Of a stretch of 40,286 nt of DNA, positions 16,438 through 24,766 are shown piece after piece; position 1 is the first letter of the stretch; the number at the start of each line of letters is the position of its first letter. This DNA comes from DATIJJ01 sp964612855. GTDB lineage: Bacteria; Pseudomonadota; Gammaproteobacteria; DSM-16500. Both the position numbers and the translations under genes were made by a program. The notes beneath the pieces are model-generated. The model did not search any database, was not told where the DNA came from, and saw only the letters and a list, made by a program, of their open reading frames with translations. The stretch covers positions 1 to 40,286 of the forward strand of contig CAZTDR010000019.1 of assembly GCA_964612855.1 (NCBI GenBank), given 5' to 3'.

Positions 16438-18477
16438 ATGAAAAATACCGCATACAATCAAGCGCCTTTGCCTGTTTTTAGCACTCTCTTACCTCAAGAA
16501 ATTGAGCCCACATTGAAAGAAGTGTTAGCTGAAAACCGCGCTGAGTTTAACAAGTTATTACAAAATACCTCACCACTGACATGGGAAAATTTGCTGCTGC
16601 CCTTAGAACACCTCCATAATCGTCTGAATAAAATGTGGGCGCCCGTTTCGCATTTACATGCCGTCAAAGAATCAGAAGAATTACGTGCGGTTTATAACGC
16701 CTGCCTGCCTTTACTCACTGAATACCATACTGAAATGATGCAAAATGAAACGCTTTATCAAGCGATCAACTCCATCAAGGAAAGTGCAGCCTTTACCGAT
16801 TTTACGCCGACTCAGCGTAAAGCCATTGAAAATGAATTACGTGACTTTCGCCTTGCCGGTGTTAATTTGTCACCTGATGCAAAAGTACGCTTTTTAGAAC
16901 TCCAAAAAAAATTAACGGCGCTCTCCACTCAATTTGGCGAAAACTTATTAGATGCGACCCAAAGTTGGACGCTCGTCATCACCGACATCGATGCGCTTAA
17001 AGGATTGCCTCAACCCGTCTTGGAAATTGCCCGACAAACTGCTCTGCAGCATGGTAAAGAAGGTTTTGAATTGACATTGGATTATCCTTGTTATTCCATG
17101 GTAATTAAATATGCGGAAAATCGCGAATTACGTCGAAAAATGTATGAAGCCTATGTCACGCGCGCATCTGATCAAGGCCCAGAAGCAAAACGTTTTGATA
17201 ATAGTCAAATCATGGAAGACATCGTGAAAACACGACACGACTTGGCCAACTTACTGGGCTTTCCTAATTTTGCTGAATATTCCCTTGCCACTAAAATGGC
17301 TAAAACACCGCAACAAGTTTTAACTTTTTTGCAAGATTTAGTCATTAAATCCAAACCCTTCGCTGAAAAAGACATGCGTGAGTTAGCGCAATTTGCGCAA
17401 GAAGAAGATGGCATTGAGCAATTGGAAGCGTGGGATATGGGGTACTACACTGAGAAATTGCGCGTGGCTAAGTATGCTGTTTCCCAAGAAGAATTACGTG
17501 CTTATTTTCCTGCTGATAAAGTATTGGCAGGCATGTTCGCTGTCATGGGACGATTATTTGGCATCCGCATGATTGAGCGAACGGATGTCGATACCTGGCA
17601 TCCAGACGTACAATTTTTTGAAGTCTATGACAGTGACAATCAATTACGTGGTTATTTTTATACAGATCTTTACGCGCGAAAACATAAACGCGATGGCGCA
17701 TGGATGGATGAATGTCGAATTCGGCAAAAATTAGCTGACGGCACATTGCAATACCCGGTTGCATTTTTAACCTGTAATTTTACTCCGCCCATTGGTAATA
17801 AACCTGCCCGCTTAACTTATGATGAAGTGCAAACCGTGTTTCATGAATTTGGCCACTGTCTACATCATCTTCTGACGCAAGTGGATTTTGCTTCTTTGTC
17901 GGGCATCAATGGTGTGCCCTGGGATGCGGTTGAATTCCCCAGCCAATTTTTTGAATTTTGGTGTTGGGATAAAGAAACGCTTGCACTGCTCACATCGCAT
18001 GAAACAACAGGCGAACCGCTGCCAGATGCGTTATATGAAAAATTACTGGCTGCAAAAAATTTTCAATCCGGTATGCATATGTTGCGGCAGTTGGAATTTG
18101 CGTTATTTGATTTTCGTTTACATTTAGAATTTGATCCGACCCACGGCGCGCAGGTTCAACGTATCTTAGATCAAGTACGCACAGAAGTGTCAGTGGTACC
18201 CGTACCGCTATTTAATCGTTTTCAACATAGTTTTTCGCATATTTTTGCCGGTGGCTATGCAGCAGGATATTACAGTTATAAATGGGCAGAAGTCTTATCC
18301 AGTGATGCTTTTTCTCGCTTCGAAGAAAAAGGAATTTTTGATCGAGAATCCGGGAAGGCTTATTTGCATCATATTTTAGAGCAAGGCGGCGTTTATGATC
18401 CCATGGATTTGTTTATTGCTTTCCGGGGACGAGAGCCGAAGATTGATGCATTATTGCGACACAGTGGATTGGTTTAA
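16438..18477 (+). CDS. prlC: Oligopeptidase A (M3 zinc metallopeptidase)
   Basis: A 679-residue cytoplasmic thimet-type oligopeptidase that degrades peptides from proteolysis and cleaved signal peptides. The zinc site HEFGHCLHHLL begins at H469, with the third ligand in WDAVEFPSQFFEFW about 28 residues on, as expected for M3. The C-terminal block FAGGYAAGYYSYKWAEVLSSDAF, with its substrate-binding Tyr residues, and the final FRGREPKIDALLRHSGL are also typical. A GTG at 16426 is in frame, but the ATG at 16438 gives the usual N-terminus. Length is normal. It is divergent from glyQ. Confidence 0.95.
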   Translation: MKNTAYNQAPLPVFSTLLPQEIEPTLKEVLAENRAEFNKLLQNTSPLTWENLLLPLEHLHNRLNKMWAPVSHLHAVKESEELRAVYNACLPLLTEYHTEMMQNETLYQAINSIKESAAFTDFTPTQRKAIENELRDFRLAGVNLSPDAKVRFLELQKKLTALSTQFGENLLDATQSWTLVITDIDALKGLPQPVLEIARQTALQHGKEGFELTLDYPCYSMVIKYAENRELRRKMYEAYVTRASDQGPEAKRFDNSQIMEDIVKTRHDLANLLGFPNFAEYSLATKMAKTPQQVLTFLQDLVIKSKPFAEKDMRELAQFAQEEDGIEQLEAWDMGYYTEKLRVAKYAVSQEELRAYFPADKVLAGMFAVMGRLFGIRMIERTDVDTWHPDVQFFEVYDSDNQLRGYFYTDLYARKHKRDGAWMDECRIRQKLADGTLQYPVAFLTCNFTPPIGNKPARLTYDEVQTVFHEFGHCLHHLLTQVDFASLSGINGVPWDAVEFPSQFFEFWCWDKETLALLTSHETTGEPLPDALYEKLLAAKNFQSGMHMLRQLEFALFDFRLHLEFDPTHGAQVQRILDQVRTEVSVVPVPLFNRFQHSFSHIFAGGYAAGYYSYKWAEVLSSDAFSRFEEKGIFDRESGKAYLHHILEQGGVYDPMDLFIAFRGREPKIDALLRHSGLV

Positions 18478-18503
18478 TTCCATCTGCTTTTACCACCAAA
18501 ATA

Positions 18504-18528
18504 TATAATAGAAGCTAATAGCGAGGAG
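18504..18528 (+). promoter_or_regulatory. -10 box and ribosome site of the BTB-like gene
   Basis: A perfect TATAAT (18504-18509) is followed by GAGGAG (18523-18528), 7 nt before the ATG. No convincing -35 is seen, so the promoter may need an activator. Confidence 0.4.
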
Positions 18529-18535
18529 TATAGAT

Positions 18536-20419
18536 ATGCAATCCGGTAGTAAGCGAAAACTTGACAGTACAGGACAACCACAGTCCCCCTTCCTGTTTTT
18601 ATCGTCTTCATCCGCACCATCATCTTGGCCGCCCTTATCATCCAGTTCAGCACTCTCTAGTTCAGCACCTTCTGCTGACGGTCATTATCTCCCCTTGCCA
18701 TATCCAACTCCGCCTTCTATGACGCTATCGCCACCACACAGCTTAGCATTTACTGATGTTGAGGCCGATACCATTAAAAAAACTAAAACCAAACCTGGTC
18801 TTCCTGACTTTACGTGGAAAGGTCACACCATAGGCAGAACATTTAAGCAGATAGATAAAGCCATTCAGACTTACACAACTTCAGAAGAAGAAGCTGCTCA
18901 GTTTATCAGGGACTGGAGCAAAGCATGTCCCAAGAATGCAGCCTGGGGACCCGCTTTAATGAAACAACATGCTCCTCACAAACTTATGGAAGAGCTAACG
19001 GCTTCGTTACCACCTTCCGTTATCATTCCTGGTGCTTCAATAAGTATGAAAAACATTACTGACGAGCAACTGTCTACGCTTATACAAGACGGCAAGGATA
19101 GCTTTGATATTGTTTTTACTTCAAAAAATGCGCCTGCTGATGGCCACAGTTTAGAAGAAGTAAAAACAGAAACATCTAAAATAACTGTTAAGGCATTAAA
19201 AAGTCTATTTCGTCTTCAATCAAATCTCGTTGCGGCGCAAGAATTAGAACCTTGGAAAGATTCTCTATCTAATAAAATTACGTTACCTGCGGAGATGGTG
19301 TTTTCAAAAAAAGCTGTAGAGGAATTTATATCGCTAGTCTATAACCAGCACAATTTGCTGAAATTAATGAAAACAAATCTGGAATTGGTAGCCGAGATAG
19401 CAGCGCTCTGTGAGTATTTTCAATGTTCTGATCTAACAAAGCTAATATGTCAGACTATAGAGACTGATTTTGATGATTCTAAACCCAGTTTTTTGGTAGA
19501 AATCATTGGCTTAGAAAAGATGTTTAAGGAATATAAAAAATTACTTGCTACCCCTTATTTAAATTTAGAAGTAGAAAAAGCTTTTTTAAATAGCATTAAA
19601 AAAATGGCCATTAGATTCGTGAAAGAAGACTCCATTGTTGATTTAGATGAAGAGCCACTGACTCGCTTACTTTCCGCTGTTGTTCTTAGCGAGGAACGTA
19701 AACTGCAATTGATTAAACACTGGTGTGATCAACATCAAAAAACCAATGCCGATAGAATTAGGTTGGCCCGCACTCTCACTCAGCCTGCGGCCTATATGCC
19801 TCTACGAAGCGCGGCTGGTAATTTAGCTTTCTTAATTAAACACTTAGGTGTTGTTGATGACGACGCTACAAAAACGTTTATGAAAGACACCCTATTTTTA
19901 CCTTTGCTTTCTTTAAACTATAGCGCGTGGCCTTATGGTGATGAAATACAACATAGCAGCATACTCGATGATCAAGGTTTTTTTAATTTAAAGATAAAAT
20001 TAACTGGAGATAACCCGGATTATACTAAATTAAAAAAAAATCAGTATTGTTGGGTAACTCCCTATCCTACATTTGAAATACAAACAGACACCTTCTATTT
20101 TCAAGCTACTCTTACAAGACAAGACCCAACAGAATCTAAACCCACTATTGATAAGGCTGGCATTTATTTATGTTATGCTGCACCTAATCCTATCCGTTTT
20201 TTCAGAACCCCTAAGGTGACGGCTACCTTTTCAATTATAACAAAACAGGGCGAAAAGGAGACGCTAGGTAATTTAGACTACACATTCTATGCTAATCTAA
20301 GCTCTAACGATACCAATCAAGGTTATAACACCATCAGCAAAAACAGTAAGTATATTCATGAAGAAGAGAGCGCCAAAGATGCTTATCTTTGGGTACAGGT
20401 GAGCATGAAAAAGAGTTAA
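18536..20419 (+). CDS. Orphan eukaryotic-like protein with a BTB/POZ-like region and a beta-rich, possibly MATH-like C-terminus
   Basis: A 627-residue protein with no bacterial family I recognise. Residues 1-70 are Ser/Pro-rich and disordered. A helical stretch follows (FTWKGHTIGRTFKQID, about 90-150). Residues about 185-310 look like a BTB/POZ fold: SFDIVFTSK (from S189), a strand-helix pair, ITLPAEMVFSKKAVEEFISLVY, and LVAEIAALCEYFQCSDLTKL, the usual 'A-x-x-F-x-x-x-x-L' end. A helical BACK-like segment follows (about 310-410). Residues 480-627 are beta-rich, with FFNLKIKL, FYFQATLTRQD, AGIYLCYAAP and YLWVQVSMKK, and could be a MATH-type domain. Eukaryotic BTB-MATH proteins are Cullin-3 substrate adaptors. 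An effector mimicking them is inference from weak pattern matches. No signal peptide. Confidence 0.65.
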   Translation: MQSGSKRKLDSTGQPQSPFLFLSSSSAPSSWPPLSSSSALSSSAPSADGHYLPLPYPTPPSMTLSPPHSLAFTDVEADTIKKTKTKPGLPDFTWKGHTIGRTFKQIDKAIQTYTTSEEEAAQFIRDWSKACPKNAAWGPALMKQHAPHKLMEELTASLPPSVIIPGASISMKNITDEQLSTLIQDGKDSFDIVFTSKNAPADGHSLEEVKTETSKITVKALKSLFRLQSNLVAAQELEPWKDSLSNKITLPAEMVFSKKAVEEFISLVYNQHNLLKLMKTNLELVAEIAALCEYFQCSDLTKLICQTIETDFDDSKPSFLVEIIGLEKMFKEYKKLLATPYLNLEVEKAFLNSIKKMAIRFVKEDSIVDLDEEPLTRLLSAVVLSEERKLQLIKHWCDQHQKTNADRIRLARTLTQPAAYMPLRSAAGNLAFLIKHLGVVDDDATKTFMKDTLFLPLLSLNYSAWPYGDEIQHSSILDDQGFFNLKIKLTGDNPDYTKLKKNQYCWVTPYPTFEIQTDTFYFQATLTRQDPTESKPTIDKAGIYLCYAAPNPIRFFRTPKVTATFSIITKQGEKETLGNLDYTFYANLSSNDTNQGYNTISKNSKYIHEEESAKDAYLWVQVSMKKS

Positions 20420-20509
20420 TCTTTACTTTAACGCTGGGGCATCTAAAACTGATAAAATGGGATGTAGAGGTGTGAGGGATATCATCCTTTACTCCATTTA
20501 AAGAAGCGC

Positions 20510-20517
20510 AAGGAGGT
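20510..20517 (+). promoter_or_regulatory. Perfect Shine-Dalgarno fixing a GTG start
   Basis: AAGGAGGT, complementary to the full anti-SD, lies 4 nt before GTG at 20522. It is the strongest ribosome site noticed in the window and makes the GTG start of the KAP gene convincing. Confidence 0.75.
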
Positions 20518-20521
20518 CACT

Positions 20522-22702
20522 GTGTTTGACGCGGATCGACCTATTCGCACCATTCAACAAGATCGCCTTGGGCGTTCTCAGTTTGCGACTTATCTTGCGC
20601 GCTGTATTCTCGACCATCAAAATCCGGAAAGTTTTGTGATTGGTTTATACGGCGCTTGGGGCAGCGGTAAAACTTCCATTATCAATATGACCTTGGAAGA
20701 ACTGCATTCAGCTGCAAGCAATATGCTAGACGAAGAAAAACCCATTATTTTAAATTTTAGCCCGTGGAGTTACTCTGGCCAGCAACAATTGATTTACAGT
20801 TTTTTTCGTCGTTTATCCTCTGAAATTCAACGTTCTCCCTTCGTGGAAAACTCAGCTAAAATGATTGAATTGTTAGAGCTTTATGTTTCTTTTTTTACGC
20901 ATCAACCCATACCTCGCCTATTCCGTCCTAAACACCATGTGATGACAAAAATTACAAAACCCCGCATCACCAAAGAAGAGGCGTTGGGCTGGGAATCCGG
21001 GCGTGACTTGACTCAAGTCAAAGCAGAATTAAATGAATTACTTTCTAGGCAAAAACACAAGATCATAATTTTCATCGATAATATCGCCCGCATTGAAGAT
21101 CATGAAATTAAGCAAATTTTTCAAATCGTCAAGTCCATGGGCGATTATGTGAATACGGTGTATGTTCTTGCCATGGATAAAGAATATATTACTCAAGCTC
21201 TAAATCCTATTTATGGTGAGGATGGTGGTGTAGCTTATTTAGAAAAAGTAGTGCAATTGCCTTTTGAAATTCCTGCTATTGCACAACGAGATTTGGAAAA
21301 TATTTTATTTGATCGTTTAGAGCAAATTGTTAAAACATTGCCAGTCAATAGTTGGGATCGTCATTATTGGACAGATATTTATGTCTCCTCTTTGAAGTAT
21401 TTTTTTCACAATTGTCGCGAAATCACGCGCTATGTGAATACATTGAGCTTCAGTTTTTCTCGTGTGAGGGAATTGGTCAATCCGGTCGATTTTTTTGCTA
21501 TTACCGCTCTGGGAATTTTTTGTCCTGCTGTTTATGACGGCATTCGTGACAATAAAGATTTATTCACTGACTTTGTCAGCCATGTTTTTGAAAATGATGC
21601 GGAAAAATTAATTGAAGATAAGTTACGTTGCGATGAAATCATGCATCGCGGCACGCCTAGCAAACCTATTTCGATAGAGTGCTTGTTACAACTTTTATTG
21701 CATTTATTTCCACAATTACATCGCATCTACCCAACTAATCAGCCTTTTTATTATTCGGAAGAATTGTCTCGTCAAGAACGGCGGATTTGCAGTGCAGACG
21801 TATTTGATCTTTATTTTAAATTGTCTTTTCCCACAAACTCGATGCCGGAAGCTGAAATGCGGGTTTTATTGTCTCTCGCTCGGGATAAATCCGCTTTTTC
21901 TCAAGCCGTTTTGCGTCTGAATAAAGATGAACGTATTGGTTCGTTCTTAAGTGCTTTAGACGGTACAGCCGTCAATAAAATTTTGGTCGCGGACATTCCC
22001 AATGTGATTGAAACCCTCTTGGATTGCGCCGATTTATTTCCAGAAGGGAGTCAAAGCCCTCTCAGCTTTAACAACTTACTGCGCGCTCATCGTATTATTC
22101 ATCAATTGCTTTCTCGTTACGAATCACCTGATGAACGTTTTGTCATTTTTCGGGAAGCTATCAAAAAAGCCAGCATGAGTTTATATTTTTTAATTTATGA
22201 ACTGCAGTTACAAGACACTAATTATTTAGGTGAAATTCGGGTTGCTCCTGAAAATCAGCGCGACTTTTCTTTCGAACAAATCGAGATACTGAAAAATTTA
22301 GTCGTGGCCAAAATAATTTATTGGGCAGAAATAGGAAGATTAGTTGAGCATCCTAAATTAATCGACATCTTGTATGCCTGGAAAAAATGGGGCAATGAAG
22401 AAGAATGCAAACGGTTTGTCGGCTTTATGTTGCAAGAAGACCGAGGCTTAATCGCGTTTTTATTAAGTGTATTAAATAAGCCCATTGACCAAGCCATGAC
22501 CAAATTAACGAAAAATCCCGAATGGGAAAATGCGTTGAAAACCATCGAAGATTTTGTTCACATCAGTATTCTGGAGCCACATGCTAAAATGATTTTTGAA
22601 GATGCCTCATTTGAAAAATTACGCGAGCGTGAGCAATTGGCTATTTTGATCTTTTTGGATTTGATTCATGCGGAGACGGTGAAGATTATTCTTAAAGTGT
22701 AG
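20522..22702 (+). CDS. KAP family P-loop NTPase
   Basis: A 726-residue KAP-type STAND/AAA-like NTPase. Walker A is GAWGSGKTS (44-52), followed by the KAP hallmark ILNFSPWSYSGQQQLIYSFF. Walker B is KIIIFIDNIARI with D186; most relatives have D-D-x-D-R here and this one has D-N-I-A-R. Sensor-like VYVLAMDKEYITQAL and YLEKVVQLPFEIP follow, and the long C-terminus is helical. Unlike many KAP proteins I see no transmembrane insertion between Walker A and B. Bacterial KAP NTPases are linked to membrane complexes and in some cases to phage defence; nothing adjacent here shows a defence island. It starts with GTG and ends at a TAG supplied by a palindromic repeat. Confidence 0.88.
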   Translation: MFDADRPIRTIQQDRLGRSQFATYLARCILDHQNPESFVIGLYGAWGSGKTSIINMTLEELHSAASNMLDEEKPIILNFSPWSYSGQQQLIYSFFRRLSSEIQRSPFVENSAKMIELLELYVSFFTHQPIPRLFRPKHHVMTKITKPRITKEEALGWESGRDLTQVKAELNELLSRQKHKIIIFIDNIARIEDHEIKQIFQIVKSMGDYVNTVYVLAMDKEYITQALNPIYGEDGGVAYLEKVVQLPFEIPAIAQRDLENILFDRLEQIVKTLPVNSWDRHYWTDIYVSSLKYFFHNCREITRYVNTLSFSFSRVRELVNPVDFFAITALGIFCPAVYDGIRDNKDLFTDFVSHVFENDAEKLIEDKLRCDEIMHRGTPSKPISIECLLQLLLHLFPQLHRIYPTNQPFYYSEELSRQERRICSADVFDLYFKLSFPTNSMPEAEMRVLLSLARDKSAFSQAVLRLNKDERIGSFLSALDGTAVNKILVADIPNVIETLLDCADLFPEGSQSPLSFNNLLRAHRIIHQLLSRYESPDERFVIFREAIKKASMSLYFLIYELQLQDTNYLGEIRVAPENQRDFSFEQIEILKNLVVAKIIYWAEIGRLVEHPKLIDILYAWKKWGNEEECKRFVGFMLQEDRGLIAFLLSVLNKPIDQAMTKLTKNPEWENALKTIEDFVHISILEPHAKMIFEDASFEKLREREQLAILIFLDLIHAETVKIILKV

Positions 22703-22750
22703 GGCACTAAACATTAGTCGCCGCTGGGCACGGCACGCCGTGCCCCTACA
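22699..22750. repeat. Palindromic repeat (family B) supplying the KAP gene stop codon
   Basis: TGTAGGGC at the left and GCCCCTACA at the right enclose an inner palindrome GGGCACGGC/GCCGTGCCC (22726-22745). The TAG of the left GTAGGG (22700-22702) is the stop codon of the KAP gene. It lies between the convergent KAP and tpsB genes. Confidence 0.8.
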
Positions 22751-22780
22751 AAAAACAACCAATAGTCCAGAGTTTTTTCA

Positions 22781-24535
22781 TTATATAGACGCCACAATAC
22801 TAAATTGACCGCGTGGAGAACGACCTTCGCCTACTAAATCCAATGAGGCTATGCTTTTCGTTAAAGGCTGCGATAACATTAAATTACCTGATAAGTTCTT
22901 TGTTAACACAAAACGGGTTCCGATACCGGTCGAAGTAGCGCTCTGTTTGCTCTGGACACCAACTACATTTTTAAGGTTCCAAATAATACCCGCATCATAA
23001 AAAATATACGGCTCAATGGAATTGAGATACGCCCAGCCCGGCGCGCTATCCCAGCGTAATTCGAGGGTGCCTGACGCACCTTTGTCGCCAATAATTTCTG
23101 CCGGATCATAACCGCGACCCAATTGAGCGCCACCGAAACCGAATTGCTCCGCAGCCAATAAGGGCTGAAAAGAATATTGCCCATTCACCAAAAAGAAGGC
23201 GGAAAACTTTCCATATAAAGGCTGAATTCTCGCATATTGCGCCACGAACTTGGTAAAAATACCATCCGCACCAAATCGCGAAGTCGTCGTTGAATTTGGG
23301 TTATTGGAAGCACCAAAAAGATTCAACCCTTGCTCTATATGCAGACCCATTAAGTTGGAGCCATTAAACCGATCGGCAAAATCGAGGTTGCTGCCAAATT
23401 TGAGCGTGCGTAAATGGTCGGTATACAAAGGGAAAGTAAAAGACTTAACCTGGCTGTCTAAATAATTAAAGCCCCCATCCACTGTCATGTTTTGCGCACG
23501 CGTTCGCATAATGGGATATTGAAATAAGCCGTAATAAGTCGATGATGTTCCATTAATATCAATGGTTGCGAGCTCCATTCCTGGAAGCGTGCTTGAATAG
23601 TTTTTGCCTACAGAACCCGTTAAGCCATTAGACCCGATCGGTATTTGATAAGAAACATCATAAAACTTAAGTTGTTGTGGACGCGTTGTTGTCGCATAGG
23701 TCGCACGGGTAGAATCGCCCGATAAGAATATGGAATTGAGTGCCGCATTTAGCGTATCTTGATTGGGACCAATGTAGCGCGTTCCGTAATTATCATAAGA
23801 GAACGAACCTGTTAATGTTTGCTCATTTGCAGAAAGATTTAAGTCGGATGCGCCTGTCTCGGTTTTAGAGGGTTCTAAAATAGCTTTGACTTGCATGCCC
23901 GGAATTTCATTTGCCAACCGTAAATAATGCTCCATGACTTTGAGCTGCAAGGGTCTCGATTGAGAAATTTTATCGCCATATTTTACCAATAATGCTTTAG
24001 CGCCCTTAGGCGCTCCAATCACTCGAACGTCACTAATATAACCTTCTAGGATTTGAATACGAACAATCCCATTTTGCACGTGCTGCGGCGGTAAAACCGC
24101 ACGGGATAAAATATAGCCATTATTACGATAATAGTTTGTGATATCTTGGACAAGATTTTGTAATTGTGCGACTGAAATTTCTTTATTTATTTTATCTTGA
24201 TAGATGGCCGAGAGTTGTTTATCTGAATAAACATGGTTCCCTTCTAAAATGACTTGGGTCAATTTAAATTTAATCTGACTCGCTTGTGGCCCGAGCGAAC
24301 TGGGTTCTTCTTGCGCTGTTTTAATAGCAGGCAAAGCGGTGGGCCTAGCCGGTTCTTGTTCAGATAAATAATTACTCAAAACGCCGGGCTGCGTGCTGCC
24401 AGGTAATTGGCTTTTGATCGCTTGAGAAACATCAGCTGGAGTAATCGCAAAAGCACTGGGATATAAACAAAAGAAAAAGCAAAAAATAAATAATGCCGAA
24501 AGCAGTTGACCTGTTTTTTTCTTCTGTCTCATCAT
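22781..24535 (-). CDS. TpsB/ShlB/FhaC-type two-partner secretion outer-membrane transporter
   Basis: A 584-residue outer-membrane protein. An N-terminal signal peptide (hydrophobic core LLSALFIFCFFFCLYPSAFA) is followed by a periplasmic linker, a POTRA_2 region (IKFKLTQVILEGNHVYSDKQ, then YYRNNGYILSRAVLPPQ and VRIQILEGYIS), and a 16-strand barrel. The conserved L6-loop signature is FGFGGAQLGRGYDPAEI, equivalent to VRGY/F in FhaC, and EPYIFYDAGIIWN is the late barrel strand. These proteins export large beta-helical TpsA partners across the outer membrane. No TpsA gene lies in the window, so the substrate is elsewhere or the protein has another job. AAGGAAG precedes the ATG. Confidence 0.9.
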   Translation of the reverse strand: MMRQKKKTGQLLSALFIFCFFFCLYPSAFAITPADVSQAIKSQLPGSTQPGVLSNYLSEQEPARPTALPAIKTAQEEPSSLGPQASQIKFKLTQVILEGNHVYSDKQLSAIYQDKINKEISVAQLQNLVQDITNYYRNNGYILSRAVLPPQHVQNGIVRIQILEGYISDVRVIGAPKGAKALLVKYGDKISQSRPLQLKVMEHYLRLANEIPGMQVKAILEPSKTETGASDLNLSANEQTLTGSFSYDNYGTRYIGPNQDTLNAALNSIFLSGDSTRATYATTTRPQQLKFYDVSYQIPIGSNGLTGSVGKNYSSTLPGMELATIDINGTSSTYYGLFQYPIMRTRAQNMTVDGGFNYLDSQVKSFTFPLYTDHLRTLKFGSNLDFADRFNGSNLMGLHIEQGLNLFGASNNPNSTTTSRFGADGIFTKFVAQYARIQPLYGKFSAFFLVNGQYSFQPLLAAEQFGFGGAQLGRGYDPAEIIGDKGASGTLELRWDSAPGWAYLNSIEPYIFYDAGIIWNLKNVVGVQSKQSATSTGIGTRFVLTKNLSGNLMLSQPLTKSIASLDLVGEGRSPRGQFSIVASI

Positions 24536-24568
24536 AACTTCCTTGTTATTTGGTTACTATTTTAGCTT

Positions 24569-24695
24569 GAGGCATTACTCTGCAGGGGGCAAATTTTTTT
24601 GCAATGCCCCGGGCATGGCACGCCATGCCCCTACACCTTTATCTTTGCCCTTGCGATATTGCGAGGAATTTTTGTCCCCTGCAAAGGAGGCATTA
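24569..24695. mobile_element. MITE-like element with 9-bp flanking duplication and a family B palindrome inside
   Basis: The element at 24578-24686 (109 bp) begins CTCTGCAGGGGGCAAA and ends with the inverted TTTGTCCCCTGCAAAG, 14 of 16 positions matching. GAGGCATTA occurs directly on both sides (24569-24577 and 24687-24695), as expected for a target-site duplication. The centre holds a GGGCATGGC/GCCATGCCC palindrome (24611-24630) followed by CCTACA. There is no coding capacity, so a transposase must act in trans. It occupies the divergent gap between tpsB and the cyclase gene. Confidence 0.65.
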
Positions 24696-24766
24696 TAACT
24701 AGAAGTCTTTGTCAATTACTATCCCTCATGCAATACTGAAAAAGAGGGCACTCAAGGAATGAACGT

